Shown: positions 1 to 7,350, counted from the stretch's first letter. The stretch is 10,427 nt of DNA from Flavipsychrobacter stenotrophus (GCA_947379685.1 CANCOG010000140.1:1-10427), one strand, 5' to 3'. The notes: generated by a model not told the origin, from the sequence alone. Translations and numbers: made by a program.

Positions 1-116
1 TGCCAAACTGATGTATTTGTTTTTTGTGTAAGGCAATTAATCCCGGATTTCTGCCTCGAAACGATGACTTCATCATCATTAATTCCGGTAAACGGGTAAG
101 GATTTACATCATTCAT
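1..116 (-). CDS. P-type cation-transporting ATPase, N-terminal fragment (cut by left window edge)
   Basis: Reading leftward from an ATG at 114-116, the frame stays open to the window edge and gives 38 residues beginning MNDVNPYPFTGINDDEV and ending near NTSVW. The pattern 'Y-x-F-T-G-[IL]-x(2)-[DE]-E-V-x(2)-S-R-x-K-x-G-x-N-x-L-T-x(4)-[ST]-x-W' is typical of the cytosolic N-terminal domain of type II P-type ATPases, especially calcium-translocating ones in Bacteroidota (family knowledge). Such enzymes move cations across the inner membrane using ATP through an aspartyl-phosphate; none of that catalytic core is in the window, so the ion cannot be named. It lies 107 bases downstream of the glyoxalase-like gene on the same strand, with a possible promoter box of its own at 157-164. 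The alternative is a chance open frame, but the motif match makes that less likely. Confidence 0.62.
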   Translation of the reverse strand, partial: MNDVNPYPFTGINDDEVIVSRQKSGINCLTQKTNTSVW

Positions 117-156
117 ATCGGGGTGCCGGCAGTGATTTTTGTTTATTGAAGTAACG

Positions 157-164
157 GAAAGATA
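157..164 (-). promoter_or_regulatory. Candidate -7 box for the P-type ATPase gene
   Basis: On the minus strand this reads TATCTTTC, seven of eight matches to the Bacteroidota -7 consensus TAnnTTTG. It ends 40 bases before the ATG at 116. No convincing -33 TTTG stands at the usual 19-21 base spacing, so this is only a candidate. Confidence 0.25.
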
Positions 165-223
165 GATGTTAGTTTAAACAAATTTACTGACAAAAATCAG
201 TCCACCAGAAACTGCAGAACCTC

Positions 224-613
224 CTACTCCTCATAAAACTCGATGGGTAACCCATCGGGATCGGCGATAAATGTGAATTGTTTACCGGTAAATTCATCGA
301 CCCGCACGTCTTCTACCAGGATATTTTGTTCCTGCAACCCTTTTACCGTTTCAGTAATGCTATCCACTGAAAATGCCAGATGCCGCAAGCCAGCAGCCTC
401 AGGTCGTGTAGGCCGCGTTGGTGGTTCCGGGAATGAAAATAATTCGATAGTATATTCTCCGTTTATCGCAAGGTCCAGCTTATAGGACTTCCGCTCTTCG
501 CGATAAGTTTCCGCAATAATCGTAAGCCCCAGCACTTCGGTATAAAAGTGCTTTGAAACCAAGTAATTGGTGCAAATAATAGCGATATGATGAACCCTAT
601 TGAGTTGGAGCAT
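224..613 (-). CDS. gloA2: YaeR/SMU1112c family glyoxalase I-like metalloprotein (VOC superfamily)
   Basis: A 129-residue cytosolic protein of the vicinal-oxygen-chelate fold, close to E. coli YaeR (also 129 residues as I recall it). Shared blocks include V-H-H-I-A-I near the start, Y-R-E at 37-39, I-E-L-F-S-F-P at 56-62, R-P-E-A-x-G-L-R-H-L-A-F-S-V-D at 70-84 and D-P-D-G-L-P-x-E near the end. The expected two-His two-Glu metal site is present: His9 (or His8), Glu57, His78, Glu125. Family members resemble glyoxalase I, but the substrate of the YaeR group is not established. I chose the ATG at 611-613 because it aligns with the YaeR start; a TTG two codons upstream (619) is possible and is better spaced from a GGAGGG at 626-631. 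The receptor gene upstream stops 35 bases away, so co-transcription is likely. Confidence 0.9.
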   Translation of the reverse strand: MLQLNRVHHIAIICTNYLVSKHFYTEVLGLTIIAETYREERKSYKLDLAINGEYTIELFSFPEPPTRPTRPEAAGLRHLAFSVDSITETVKGLQEQNILVEDVRVDEFTGKQFTFIADPDGLPIEFYEE

Positions 614-625
614 GGTCAATAATTA

Positions 626-631
626 CCCTCC
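626..631 (-). promoter_or_regulatory. Shine-Dalgarno-like GGAGGG before the glyoxalase-like gene
   Basis: The minus strand reads GGAGGG here, 12 bases before the ATG at 613 and 6 bases before the TTG at 619. Strong Shine-Dalgarno sequences are uncommon in Bacteroidota. The spacing favours the TTG, while alignment with YaeR favours the ATG, so the two lines of evidence disagree about the start. Confidence 0.35.
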
Positions 632-648
632 AAAATTAGTGGAAAGTA

Positions 649-3075
649 TTACCTGATCCTCTTTTTCTCTTCTACAGATTCTGCTTCGTGCTGCGACCCC
701 GGCTTTTTGCCAAACGAATAGCTAAATGTAACTGCGAACTGCTGTGACGCGAACCAGAAGCCAGTTTTGGCATGAAAATCCCCGACGTCGAATTTCGTTG
801 ACTGAAAGAAAAAATGGAAGGGATCCTGCAAGGAGAGGGAGACATTGATGTTATCCCTTATCTTTTTTGATGCGCCAAGTTGCAGGTAAACAGAAGGCAG
901 ATCGGTACCAATAATGGAATTCACTTGTTCCCCGTTATAATTCAGAAAACCGTCAGCCTTCCAACCCTTGCCAAAATCAAACTGACTGCTAATGCTAAAA
1001 AAGGAGCCGGTGCCCTCCCTATGCCTTTCAATATTATTGACAAATCCCCCATACCGGGAATAAAACAAAACACCGGTAAGATTGAGGGTCCACCTTTTAG
1101 AAACTTGTTTATTGAACACAGATGAAATGCTCAAATTCTCATTCCTTGCCATGTTCATGTAAGTGCTATAAATAGAATGGGTGGCATTGTCTGTTATCAA
1201 TACATCATTAACCACATCAGTGGTGGATGAAGCTGCGATTGACGTGAACAGTACATTTTTATAGCTGTGCTTGAACTCAAAACTATTGGTAAACTCTGGC
1301 AACAATGCCGGGTTACCCTTTTTGTAACTGTATTGGAAAGAAAAGTCGATAAATGGATTAAGCTGCCTGTACCCTGGCCTGTCTATTCTCCGTCCTCCGT
1401 TCAATTCAAACTGATGATCGTCGTTCAATTTATATCCGACAAAAATAGTTGGAAAGAGCGCCACATAACTCCGGTCAAAACTTTGGTTATGCACTTCTTG
1501 CTGTCCGTTAGCCAATGTTTGCTCTGCCCGCAACCCAAGCTTAGTTTCCCATTGTGTGCCCAATTTCTTACTCAAACTGATATAAGCTGCATTGATATTT
1601 TCCTTGTACACGAACCGGTTACTGCGACTTGTATCATTTATCCAGCTATTGTCTTTAAAAATTGAAAAGACAGAATTGTTATCAGTTTGTACAAAGCTCG
1701 ACTTAAGACCAGCTTCCCCCTTAATTCCGCCCTTAAGGCCAAAGGTGTAATCAACTTTCAGGCTGGCCACTTTTATCACCGATGGCTGCCTGCTATGCAA
1801 TAACAATGGATTGGGTTGCAGCTGCATTGTACCATCATAGTTATTGCTGACAACATCCTGATGCGCAAAATTACCATACCACAAACCGTCAAGGTTTACG
1901 TCAAGTACCCTGTCACTTGTATACTTATGGGTGAGATAGGCATTCACCGAGGCATCCTTTCTAATAAAACCGTCGGGGCTGAGCACATCGCTGTACGTAA
2001 CAGCATTAGCAATATTGTCTGTCCTTGTTGAAAATACATGATCGGTCATCGAATTGGGGTGGTAAGTGCCCTGTAAACTGGAACCAATTGTTGTTTTTTC
2101 CGTCAGGTTATAATCGGCAGCCAGCTTTACGGTACCTACGCCCCATCGCTCTTTCGGTGTAGAATGTATTTTATTGGTGCTGATTATTGCCCCGGTCAAG
2201 TTATCGGTAAAAAACTGGTCCTGATTCCAATCTGCAAAACCTGTTGCTTCCCGATCGCTGCAATTCAATGCCAGATTGAGTTTATCTTTCCGGTAGTTGA
2301 GCATCACACTGCCAGCAACATTAGTGAACACACCCTGTCCTGGCGTCAGGCTGGCATTGCCATTCCACCCCATTTTCCTGCCTTTTTTAGTTTTAATATT
2401 TATGATTCCAGTGTTACCTGCTGCATCATACTTTGCACCCGGCTGGGTAATCAATTCCAATTGTGCAATTTCAGACGCCTGCATAGACTTCAGGTAGTCA
2501 GCAAGCTCATCGCCTGAAAGATAGGTTGGGCGGTCATCTATCAACACCAAAACGCCCTGTTTGCCATGTATTGAAATACTATTGTTGCCTACTACGCTTA
2601 CTCCTGGCAGCCTTCGTAAAATATCAAGTGCATTGCTGCCCCCAACGCCGGCGGCGCCTTCAATATTCACTGTCGTTTTGCCCAGGCTCATTTCGATAAA
2701 GGGCTTCTTAGAGCTCACTGTCACTTCACTAAGTGTCGTAGCATCTTTTACCAAATCAAATGCAACCTTTTGAACACCTGCCACCGAAAGATCTACGGAT
2801 TCTGTTGCTTGCCGGTAGCCAGGAGCGCTGGCGTTAAGCAGGTATTTGCCAGTTGCGATTTCATCAAAACTGAATGCTCCCGAGTCATCTGTAAATGCCG
2901 ACTTAACCCACGAAGAGTCTGATCCGTTGCGCAATGTCAGCACTGCTGCAACGCCTGTGCCTGAACTCTTTACCGTTCCTTTAATGGAGGGCTTTTGCCC
3001 GGCCGCATGCAGGCTATAAAATACACCGGCGACAACGCCAAAAGTGTAAAGAAGAGTGCGCAAGTTGTGCTTCAT
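649..3075 (-). CDS. Outer-membrane beta-barrel family protein (TonB-dependent-receptor-like), 808 aa
   Basis: A secreted outer-membrane receptor of the Bacteroidota barrel family (OMP_b-brl_3 type), related to TonB-dependent receptors but not SusC-like. The order is: signal peptide at about 1-26 (basic start MKHNLR, hydrophobic core, H-A-A-G-Q); a carboxypeptidase-regulatory-like beta-sandwich at about 28-110 (I-K-G-T-V through A-P-G-Y-R); a TonB-box-like stretch (L-S-E-V-T-V-S-S); a plug at about 130-235 with L-I-D-D-R-P, L-I-T-Q-P-G-A-K-Y-D-A-A-G-N-T-G-I-I-N-I; then a barrel. The barrel carries the family hallmark R-R-I-D-R-P-G-Y-R-Q-L-N-P-F followed by G-N-P-A-L-L-P-E-F, and ends F-S-Y-S-F-G-K plus a short charged tail. 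An in-frame start at 3126 would put 17 non-signal residues first, so the ATG at 3073-3075 is preferred. The ligand is unknown. It is a paralogue of the 3786-6446 gene on the other strand. Confidence 0.9.
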   Translation of the reverse strand: MKHNLRTLLYTFGVVAGVFYSLHAAGQKPSIKGTVKSSGTGVAAVLTLRNGSDSSWVKSAFTDDSGAFSFDEIATGKYLLNASAPGYRQATESVDLSVAGVQKVAFDLVKDATTLSEVTVSSKKPFIEMSLGKTTVNIEGAAGVGGSNALDILRRLPGVSVVGNNSISIHGKQGVLVLIDDRPTYLSGDELADYLKSMQASEIAQLELITQPGAKYDAAGNTGIINIKTKKGRKMGWNGNASLTPGQGVFTNVAGSVMLNYRKDKLNLALNCSDREATGFADWNQDQFFTDNLTGAIISTNKIHSTPKERWGVGTVKLAADYNLTEKTTIGSSLQGTYHPNSMTDHVFSTRTDNIANAVTYSDVLSPDGFIRKDASVNAYLTHKYTSDRVLDVNLDGLWYGNFAHQDVVSNNYDGTMQLQPNPLLLHSRQPSVIKVASLKVDYTFGLKGGIKGEAGLKSSFVQTDNNSVFSIFKDNSWINDTSRSNRFVYKENINAAYISLSKKLGTQWETKLGLRAEQTLANGQQEVHNQSFDRSYVALFPTIFVGYKLNDDHQFELNGGRRIDRPGYRQLNPFIDFSFQYSYKKGNPALLPEFTNSFEFKHSYKNVLFTSIAASSTTDVVNDVLITDNATHSIYSTYMNMARNENLSISSVFNKQVSKRWTLNLTGVLFYSRYGGFVNNIERHREGTGSFFSISSQFDFGKGWKADGFLNYNGEQVNSIIGTDLPSVYLQLGASKKIRDNINVSLSLQDPFHFFFQSTKFDVGDFHAKTGFWFASQQFAVTFSYSFGKKPGSQHEAESVEEKKRIR

Positions 3076-3082
3076 ATTGGGC

Positions 3083-3090
3083 CAAAGATA
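3083..3090 (-). promoter_or_regulatory. -7 promoter box of the minus-strand barrel receptor
   Basis: The minus strand reads TATCTTTG, a full match to the Bacteroidota -7 consensus TAnnTTTG. It ends 7 bases before the ATG at 3075, so transcription would begin at or within a few bases of the start codon. This supports the shorter start, since the box lies inside the longer reading frame. A -33 TTTG at the usual distance is not seen. Confidence 0.4.
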
Positions 3091-3181
3091 TGTTGCAGCC
3101 AGCGAGGGATACTGATAATTAACCATTATTAACCCTACAAAATTAAAAGCATATTTATAACCATTCCTCCCCTAAAACAGG

Positions 3182-3189
3182 TATTTTTG
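3182..3189 (+). promoter_or_regulatory. -7 promoter box of the LecA-like gene
   Basis: The sequence TATTTTTG matches TAnnTTTG fully and ends 30 bases before the ATG at 3220, giving a leader of roughly 25 bases. It overlaps the alternative TTG start at 3187, which argues for the ATG. A weak TTTA at 3154-3157 is the only -33 candidate and its spacing is a little long. Confidence 0.4.
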
Positions 3190-3219
3190 AAGTACCAACC
3201 ACAAGTCATAGCCAACCTC

Positions 3220-3612
3220 ATGCTACACACTATACCTCTGAATACAACTGTCAATTTAAAGATCAACGCTGCAGAACCGTTTTCTACGGAGAAAGTCTCA
3301 GTAAACAAAGGGGAAGAATACTATATCTACAGCGAACCCAACCAGATTTGGAATGACTGGTATATCAAAGCATCGCCTGATGGATATAGCAATTTTATTG
3401 GAGCTATTTGGGGCTTGCGGGTAAAGGGCGCAAAATGTTTTTGCCTTTGTGGCACCTATAACGAAGATCACTCACGTGTTTTCGCGATCGGTTCCAACAA
3501 AACTTTCACTATTGAAGACTCCGGTACGCTCTCTTTCTTCGCCAATGACGTCAAGGGATTTTACGGCAATAACCGGGGAGTGATCGCCATAAACGTACGG
3601 CGTAAAAATTAG
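3220..3612 (+). CDS. LecA (PA-IL)-like lectin-fold protein, 130 aa
   Basis: A small, apparently soluble protein with no signal peptide or membrane segment. Its C-terminal part, residues 102-126, contains F-F-A-N-D-V-K-G-F-Y-G-N-N-R-G-V-I-A-I-N-V. This lines up with the calcium- and galactose-binding loop of Pseudomonas aeruginosa LecA (Y-N-D-V-P-G-T-Y-G-N-N-S-G, from memory). The calcium ligands Asp100, Asn107 and Asn108 of LecA correspond to Asp110, Asn117 and Asn118. An upstream S-P-D-G (52-55) seems to match H-P-D-Q of LecA, so the galactose-contacting His50 and Gln53 would be Ser and Gly here, and sugar preference probably differs. Total length is close to LecA (about 121). A cysteine cluster C-F-C-L-C (73-77) is unusual. 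The ATG at 3220 is preferred to a TTG at 3187 that lies in the promoter box. Function beyond likely calcium-dependent sugar binding is unknown. Confidence 0.7.
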   Translation: MLHTIPLNTTVNLKINAAEPFSTEKVSVNKGEEYYIYSEPNQIWNDWYIKASPDGYSNFIGAIWGLRVKGAKCFCLCGTYNEDHSRVFAIGSNKTFTIEDSGTLSFFANDVKGFYGNNRGVIAINVRRKN

Positions 3613-3756
3613 ACGAAGACGGTGGTTTGAAGCAGATTAAACAGGCATTATTTGCCATATCAAATATTCCAGGTCGCTGTAAGCAATTCACCACCAATAT
3701 ATCGCCAATACGGCCCTGCTATTAACAATACTTTATTAATCAGAAAAATTAGAATT

Positions 3757-3781
3757 TCGCATATTTCAACCAAATTTGCGA
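3757..3781. repeat. Near-perfect 10-bp palindrome at the start of the second receptor gene
   Basis: The arms TCGCATATTT (3757-3766) and AAATTTGCGA (3772-3781) are inverted repeats with one mismatch, separated by CAACC. The element ends four bases before the ATG at 3786 and covers the candidate -7 box CAAATTTG at 3771-3778. Its size and position fit an operator for a dimeric regulator, or a 5' hairpin in the message; neither is shown. The rest of the 173-base gap 3613-3785 holds no gene and no clear terminator. Confidence 0.4.
3771..3778 (+). promoter_or_regulatory. Candidate -7 box of the plus-strand barrel receptor
   Basis: The sequence CAAATTTG matches seven of eight positions of TAnnTTTG. 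It ends exactly 7 bases before the ATG at 3786, the same distance as the -7 box of the paralogous receptor on the other strand. That shared geometry supports both as real and suggests near-leaderless transcripts. Confidence 0.3.
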
Positions 3782-3785
3782 TACA

Positions 3786-6446
3786 ATGTCATATTTTAAT
3801 CATTTTTTGAAAATCCCTGCTTTTTTAATTGTAGCGCTCGTTTGTAATTGCCAGTTTGCAACTGCGCAAACTGACACCTCATCTCGTTCTCATGGTACCG
3901 GCAGAGTGGTGCCCACGACTGGCGAAGTCTCGGGAAAACTCATCGATGGAAAAAACGAACCGGTGCCCTATGCAACCGTAACGTTAATGCGCATGGACTC
4001 CTCAATTGTTACCGGGGATCTTTCTAAAGATGATGGTTCGTTTACCATAGCACCTACGGGAATAGGTAGTTTCCGCTTGCGCATCGAATCGATTGGCGTA
4101 AACACCAAATACATCAGGGTGAATGTATCGGCCGATTCTCTTGAAAAGAGACTGGGTAAGATAAAGATCAGCCAAAGCGAAACGACCCTTAAAGAAGTTT
4201 CGGTTGTTGGAGAACGCCCGGTAATGGAACTGAAGGTCGACAAAAAGGTTTTCAACGTTGAAAAAAACACAACCACCGCTGGCGGCAGCGCAGCTGACGT
4301 TCTCCAAAATGTACCCTCTGTTTCTGTTGATGCTGATGGCACCATAAGCCTGAGGGGCAAAAGCGGTGTAACCATACTTATTGACGGCAAGCCTTCTACC
4401 CTATTGGGATCTGATGTAACATCTGCTTTACAAAGCCTTCCTGCGGGCAGTATTGAAAGTGTGGAAGTGATCACCAACCCATCGGCCAAGTATGATGCGC
4501 AAGGCAATACCGGAATCATTAACATCATTACAAAAAAGGATGGCCGTCTGGGTATGAATGGAAACATAACACTGGGTGCCGGAACAAATGACAAGTACAA
4601 TGGTAACCTGGGGTTGAATTTGCGTAAGGGAAAATGGAATGTGTTCCTCAACAGTAGTTTCCGGTTGAATAGTACCTATAACAATGTTATTACCGACAGA
4701 CACGACAATGACACCGTAAAGGGAGGACATTATCAGTCTTACTATACCTATGAACATGTACCGAGGCATTTCAATGGTGCATTCAATACAATTGGAGCTA
4801 CTTACGACTTCAATAAGAACAATTCAATAACGCTTACTGAGAATATCAATATAATGGAATTCTCGTTTAAGGACATATCACATTACACCGTATTCGACCA
4901 TCGCGACCTCACTGGAGACACTGTATTGTATCAAAGAAGAAATTCCAGCTTTTCCGGTGGTCCTTTTTCACTCTCTACGTCTGTTGACTACAAACACAAA
5001 TTTGCTAAGAAGGATGAAGAGTTAAGTTTTGACGCAACCTTTGCCAATACCGAAATGCACAGGACCCAGGACTACACTACCTATAATGCGGGCCAAACAA
5101 CTTATGAACGCGCACCCGGTAACGGAGGCAATAATACTTTCAATGTATGGGCAGATTACACTGACCCATTGTTCACCAAGAACGGCAAACTGGGAATGGG
5201 TTTTAAATCACAATTCTATTGGTTTAATAGCAGTAACAACCCTTCAATAGATACTGCTGGCACTTGGGTGATGGATTCAGCCATCTTGTCAAATTACAAT
5301 TATACCCAGCAGACACATGCAGCTTATATTAACTGGAGTGATCAGGTTGGAAAATTTTCCTACCAGCTTGGCCTAAGGGCTGAAGATGCGCTCTATGATG
5401 GCTACGGTAATACACCTCGTTATGCAACATTCCATAGTAGTTTCACCAATTTCTTCCCTTCTGCATTTGTTACTTATCAATTACCAAATCAACAGAGTAT
5501 CTATCTGAACTATAGCCGCCGTACCAATAGGCCCGGCTTTATGCAGTTATTACCATTCGTGGACCTGTCGAATCCAAGTACCGTAAACCAGGGCAATCCG
5601 GGATTGGTTCCTGAATTCATCAATAATATTGAATTCAGCTATACAAAATCTACAAACAAGGGCAACAACTACATTTTTAGCGCCTATTATGCATATACTG
5701 AAAACCTGATCCAAAAAATAACACGCCCGTTGACAGACACGGAAGCAAAACGATTCGGAGTACCCTCAAGTTCTCTATATACGTCACCTGTTAATATTGC
5801 TTCGGGTGCTACTTTTGGGTTGGAAGGAACCGGACATTTACAGTTCACTAAGATTTGGGATGCAACGTTAAATCTAAATTTCTTCCAAAACGAATTGATA
5901 ATTGGTAATGGCAACCCCGAATTCACAAAATACCTGACAAACAACAGCGGGTTTACTTGGTTTGGGAAGGTGAATACCAGCATTAAATTACCTAAAAACT
6001 TTTCTTTACAGATAAATGGCAACTACGAATCACCCAAGGTGATCGCTCAAGGCAACTTGAAAGAAACCTATTGGGTGGATGTCGCCCTCCGAAAAAACCT
6101 TTGGAAAAACAAAGCAACGTTAATATTGAATTGCTCCGACATCTTTAACACGCACGTTTTCTATACCGACTACAACCTGGCACCGTACAATGAAACAATA
6201 AATCGTATACGCGAAACAAGAATCGGGAACATTACATTTACTTATAGGTTTGGCAAATCAGATCCTGGCAAGAATTTTGCAATGGGTAATGGTGACAAGC
6301 AGGGCAAGCAAATGGAGAAAAGGTCGAAACCTGAAAAACCATCGGATGAAGACAGGCAGAAAAACTTGAAAGACGGCGATGACAATGACCAGGGAGGAAC
6401 ACCCGGAGGCGGAGGCGAAAAAGGTGGAGGAAAGAAAGATAAATAA
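3786..6446 (+). CDS. Outer-membrane beta-barrel family protein (TonB-dependent-receptor-like), 886 aa, with charged Gly-rich tail
   Basis: A paralogue of the receptor at 649-3075. The order is: signal peptide about 1-27 (hydrophobic core, cleavage likely at A-T-A|Q); carboxypeptidase-regulatory-like domain about 47-125 (G-E-V-S-G-K-L-I-D-G-K-N-E-P-V-P-Y-A-T-V); a TonB-box-like L-K-E-V-S-V-V-G; a plug about 150-250 with L-I-D-G-K-P and V-I-T-N-P-S-A-K-Y-D-A-Q-G-N-T-G-I-I-N-I-I-T-K-K; then the barrel. The barrel has the hallmark S-R-R-T-N-R-P-G-F-M-Q-L-L-P-F followed by G-N-P-G-L-V-P-E-F. The last strand ends F-T-Y-R-F-G-K at about residue 824. A 62-residue hydrophilic tail, rich in Lys, Asp, Glu and Gly, follows. 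It is expected in the outer membrane; the substrate is unknown. The DUF4197 gene starts 83 bases downstream and may share the transcript. Confidence 0.92.
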   Translation: MSYFNHFLKIPAFLIVALVCNCQFATAQTDTSSRSHGTGRVVPTTGEVSGKLIDGKNEPVPYATVTLMRMDSSIVTGDLSKDDGSFTIAPTGIGSFRLRIESIGVNTKYIRVNVSADSLEKRLGKIKISQSETTLKEVSVVGERPVMELKVDKKVFNVEKNTTTAGGSAADVLQNVPSVSVDADGTISLRGKSGVTILIDGKPSTLLGSDVTSALQSLPAGSIESVEVITNPSAKYDAQGNTGIINIITKKDGRLGMNGNITLGAGTNDKYNGNLGLNLRKGKWNVFLNSSFRLNSTYNNVITDRHDNDTVKGGHYQSYYTYEHVPRHFNGAFNTIGATYDFNKNNSITLTENINIMEFSFKDISHYTVFDHRDLTGDTVLYQRRNSSFSGGPFSLSTSVDYKHKFAKKDEELSFDATFANTEMHRTQDYTTYNAGQTTYERAPGNGGNNTFNVWADYTDPLFTKNGKLGMGFKSQFYWFNSSNNPSIDTAGTWVMDSAILSNYNYTQQTHAAYINWSDQVGKFSYQLGLRAEDALYDGYGNTPRYATFHSSFTNFFPSAFVTYQLPNQQSIYLNYSRRTNRPGFMQLLPFVDLSNPSTVNQGNPGLVPEFINNIEFSYTKSTNKGNNYIFSAYYAYTENLIQKITRPLTDTEAKRFGVPSSSLYTSPVNIASGATFGLEGTGHLQFTKIWDATLNLNFFQNELIIGNGNPEFTKYLTNNSGFTWFGKVNTSIKLPKNFSLQINGNYESPKVIAQGNLKETYWVDVALRKNLWKNKATLILNCSDIFNTHVFYTDYNLAPYNETINRIRETRIGNITFTYRFGKSDPGKNFAMGNGDKQGKQMEKRSKPEKPSDEDRQKNLKDGDDNDQGGTPGGGGEKGGGKKDK

Positions 6447-6529
6447 TCCTCAGTCATCTAAGCTTTCATCAATATCTTTACTCTGGTATTTTGAGCACTC
6501 TGCTAAAAGTGCACAACAAAAACAATTAA

Positions 6530-7282
6530 ATGGGAAAGATTACAAAAGTAATACTCGGAGTTGCCATTTTTACTGGCGTTGCCATCCAATCTGATGCGCA
6601 GACATTGAGAGAATTTATGAATAATGCCCAAAGATCATTGGGAGGGGGTAACTCAAAAAATAAGAGCAACGGCCTGTCTCAAACTGATATCACTAACGGA
6701 TTGCGGGAAGCACTTAATGTGGGTGCAAAAAACGCGACCAGCAAGCTTGCCGTAACAAATGGCTTCTTTGGCAACGCACTTGTGAAAGTATTGATGCCGC
6801 CAGAAGCCAAAAAAGTAGAAAATACCCTACGAGAAATTGGCATGGGCAGCTATGTAGACAAAGCAATCCTTGCAATGAACAGGGCAGCCGAAGATGCATC
6901 TACACAAGCATTACCTATTTTCTTAAATGCTGTTAAGGGGATGTCCATTCAAGATGGAGTTTCTATCCTTAAGGGCAGTAACGATGCAGCTACTCAGTAT
7001 CTAAAATCAAAAACATCGGCACAATTAACTTCCGCTTTCAAACCTGTTATCAGTGCATCCCTCGACAAGGTGAACGCAACAAAATACTGGGCAGAGGTCT
7101 TTAATATTTATAATAAGCTACCCACAACTTTCAATAAAGTAAACCCTGATCTTGCCGGTTATGTTACTGAGAGGGCACTGAGCGGTGTGTTCCTGTATAT
7201 TGCAGAAGAGGAAACCAAGATCAGGCAAAACCCGGCAGCACAGGTTACCGATCTATTGAAAAAGGTTTTTGGGAAGCACTAA
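6530..7282 (+). CDS. DUF4197 domain-containing secreted protein, 250 aa
   Basis: A predicted exported protein with a signal peptide at about 1-23 (MGKITKV, hydrophobic core, cleavage likely at S-D-A|Q). After a Gly/Asn/Lys-rich linker (36-50), residues 51-250 match DUF4197. Markers are G-L-R-E-A-L-N-V-G-A near 57-66, N-G-F-F-G-N-A-L-V-K-V-L-M-P-P near 76-90, M-N-R-A-A-E-D-A, an N-A-T-K-Y-W-A-E segment, and the C-terminal I-R-x-N-P-A-A-Q-V-T-D-L-L-K-K-V-F-G. The protein looks mostly helical and full length. The family has no established biochemical role. It is probably periplasmic; there is no lipobox cysteine. It follows the barrel receptor after 83 bases and is closed by a terminator at 7319-7350. 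No strong Shine-Dalgarno is seen before the ATG. Confidence 0.88.
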   Translation: MGKITKVILGVAIFTGVAIQSDAQTLREFMNNAQRSLGGGNSKNKSNGLSQTDITNGLREALNVGAKNATSKLAVTNGFFGNALVKVLMPPEAKKVENTLREIGMGSYVDKAILAMNRAAEDASTQALPIFLNAVKGMSIQDGVSILKGSNDAATQYLKSKTSAQLTSAFKPVISASLDKVNATKYWAEVFNIYNKLPTTFNKVNPDLAGYVTERALSGVFLYIAEEETKIRQNPAAQVTDLLKKVFGKH

Positions 7283-7318
7283 AGAACCAAATAAATCAAT
7301 TAAATAAAATAGTCTTTG

Positions 7319-7350
7319 GGCGTATACGGGAAACTGTATGCGCCTTTTGT
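7319..7350 (+). terminator. Rho-independent terminator after the DUF4197 gene
   Basis: A 9-bp stem pairs GGCGTATAC (7319-7327) with GTATGCGCC (7336-7344), with one G-U pair and an 8-base loop. It is followed by TTTTGTATTATT. It begins 36 bases after the stop codon. Confidence 0.75.

Noticed and set aside
186..201. Small hairpin ACTGA-CAAAAA-TCAGT after the glyoxalase-like gene
   Set aside because: The stem is only 5 bp and no uninterrupted T run follows on the minus strand, so it is too weak to call a terminator.
1267..1665. A 132-codon plus-strand open frame inside the first receptor gene
   Set aside because: Antisense to the barrel hallmark region, with no promoter or family match; a shadow frame.
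3644..3656. GGCA-TTATT-TGCC hairpin after the LecA-like gene
   Set aside because: A 4-bp stem without a T run; not a credible terminator.
3968..4651. A 227-codon minus-strand open frame inside the second receptor gene
   Set aside because: It is antisense to a well-supported receptor domain and its translation has no recognisable motif; a shadow frame.
6472..6493. TATCTTTA and TATTTTG before the DUF4197 gene as promoter boxes
   Set aside because: Both are imperfect and lack a -33 partner. Co-transcription with the receptor gene is equally plausible.
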